In this document: positions 63,510 to 64,000 of the stretch, in pieces | How positions within the stretch are numbered: position 1 is the stretch's first letter | Layout: the number at the start of each line of letters is the position of its first letter | Assembly: GCF_011040495.1 (NCBI RefSeq) | Contig: NZ_CP049037.1 | Location: 1,240,001-1,304,000 of the forward strand | DNA length: 64,000 nt | DNA from: Pseudohalocynthiibacter aestuariivivens | GTDB lineage: Bacteria > Pseudomonadota > Alphaproteobacteria > Rhodobacterales > Rhodobacteraceae | Reading direction: 5' to 3' | Position numbers and translations under genes: made by a program | Notes under the pieces: generated by a model | The model's input: the letters and a program-made list of their open reading frames with translations, nothing else | Database searches by the model: none | What the model was told of the DNA's origin: nothing

Positions 63510-64000
63510 CTAAGCATCCTGCGCGCTGTGTGCATTCCGTTTCAGCCAGCGCCAGAATCGCGCCAGCATGAACACCGCAGCAAAGGCCAGACCAACCGCA
63601 AGGCCAAGCCAGATGCCAACGCCACCGTAACCAAGTGTGAAACCAAAGACATAGCTGACCGGGATTCCGATCCCCCAGTAGCTGAAAGCCGCAATGATCA
63701 TCGGCACGCGCGTATCCTGCACACCGCGCAACAGGCCCAGCGCCATGACCTGCCCCGCATCCACCAGCTGAAACAGGGCCGCCGCCGCCAACAGCCAGAT
63801 ACCAATGGCGATCACCGCGTCGCGCTCGGGCTCTGACGGACTCATAAATATGCCGATCAAAAATTCGGGGATCGTAAAGAACACGATCATCGTCAGTGCG
63901 GCAGCGACCAAGGACAGCACAACCGCCACCTTGGCACCATCCTTGAGGCTGCGCATGTTGCCGGTTCCAAAGGCTTGGCCCGCGCGGACAGTGGCGGCAT
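63510..64000 (-). CDS. MATE family efflux transporter (5' part outside window)
   Basis: The C-terminal about 163 residues of a MATE exporter. The reading frame is open through the right edge: upstream of the internal Met at 63956 the codons read VRAGQAFGTGN, a typical MATE segment, so the gene starts beyond 64000. Four hydrophobic segments follow (VAVVLSLVAAALTMIVFFTI; AIGIWLLAAAALFQLVDAG; WGIGIPVSYVFGF; VGIWLGLAVGLAFAAVFML). It is convergent with the unknown gene and separated by a strong bidirectional terminator. It is a different protein from the MATE at 23517. Confidence 0.9.
   Translation of the reverse strand, partial: AATVRAGQAFGTGNMRSLKDGAKVAVVLSLVAAALTMIVFFTIPEFLIGIFMSPSEPERDAVIAIGIWLLAAAALFQLVDAGQVMALGLLRGVQDTRVPMIIAAFSYWGIGIPVSYVFGFTLGYGGVGIWLGLAVGLAFAAVFMLARFWRWLKRNAHSAQDA

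Overview
The window is a gene-dense, single-chromosome-style stretch (about 60 percent G+C by eye) from an alphaproteobacterium of the order Rhodobacterales, most likely a marine Roseobacter-group species. Evidence for this placement: gene families common in that group (DUF1178, DUF1194, EcsC, IalB, stand-alone Hint protein, LdtR-like MarR regulator, PEP-protein phosphotransferase of the nitrogen PTS, propionyl-CoA synthetase), the malic enzyme-phosphotransacetylase fusion, and regulatory sites of alphaproteobacterial type (a CtrA-type TTAA-N7-TTAA site; TTTGCAAA boxes in front of prpE). I see no rRNA, tRNA, CRISPR array, transposase, integrase or phage gene. Both edges cut a gene: modC on the left and a MATE transporter on the right.

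Layout. 1-1754: molybdate ABC transporter modABC (minus strand). 1960-7759: Nudix hydrolase, DUF1178, an SDR, an orphan ACT protein, aspartate kinase lysC and ptsP (plus). 7812-12381: EcsC protein, acetyltransferase, flavin reductase-like protein, AEC and SulP transporters. 12649-16597: methylthioadenosine phosphorylase, LysE exporter, SDR-DoxX fusion, DUF2269 membrane protein and apt. 16676-25793: methyltransferase, periplasmic 5'-nucleotidase, DUF952-pyrD-arsC, a large BT1-like transporter, VOC protein, and a MATE exporter operon with two hotdog thioesterases.

26010-34413 is the most coherent metabolic block: two MerR regulators, two acyl-CoA dehydrogenases, a 70-residue unknown protein, a glutathione transferase-like protein, a thiolase and a fused enoyl-CoA hydratase/3-hydroxyacyl-CoA dehydrogenase, which together can run a full beta-oxidation spiral. 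An ACGT-N2-ACGT palindrome in front of the second MerR gene is a likely operator. 34596-43295: Hint protein, sulfotransferase, a Na+/alanine-type symporter co-transcribed with a universal stress protein and divergent from an Lrp regulator, an acyl-CoA ligase of the DmdB-like type, a degenerate M48-like membrane protein and a SPOR-domain protein.

43361-46951 is a pyrimidine nucleoside salvage operon (cdd-deoA-deoB-upp). 47100-51489 carries central carbon genes (maeB and prpE, the latter behind TTTGCAAA boxes). 51588-58451: CsbD, nadK, glyA, DUF817, hydrolase, IalB and thyA-folA; glyA, thyA and folA form the one-carbon/thymidylate cycle. 58596-64000: glyoxalase I followed by two translationally coupled vWA-like DUF1194 exported proteins, LdtR-like regulator, an HTH-sdhE pair, aspartate aminotransferase, an unknown 141-residue protein and a partial MATE exporter. 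I did not find a clear-cut new defence or mobile system; the strongest leads are regulatory (an internal lysC start, the prpE boxes, the CtrA site before the Hint gene, a MerR operator, palindromic repeats at gene ends) and a few orphan proteins.
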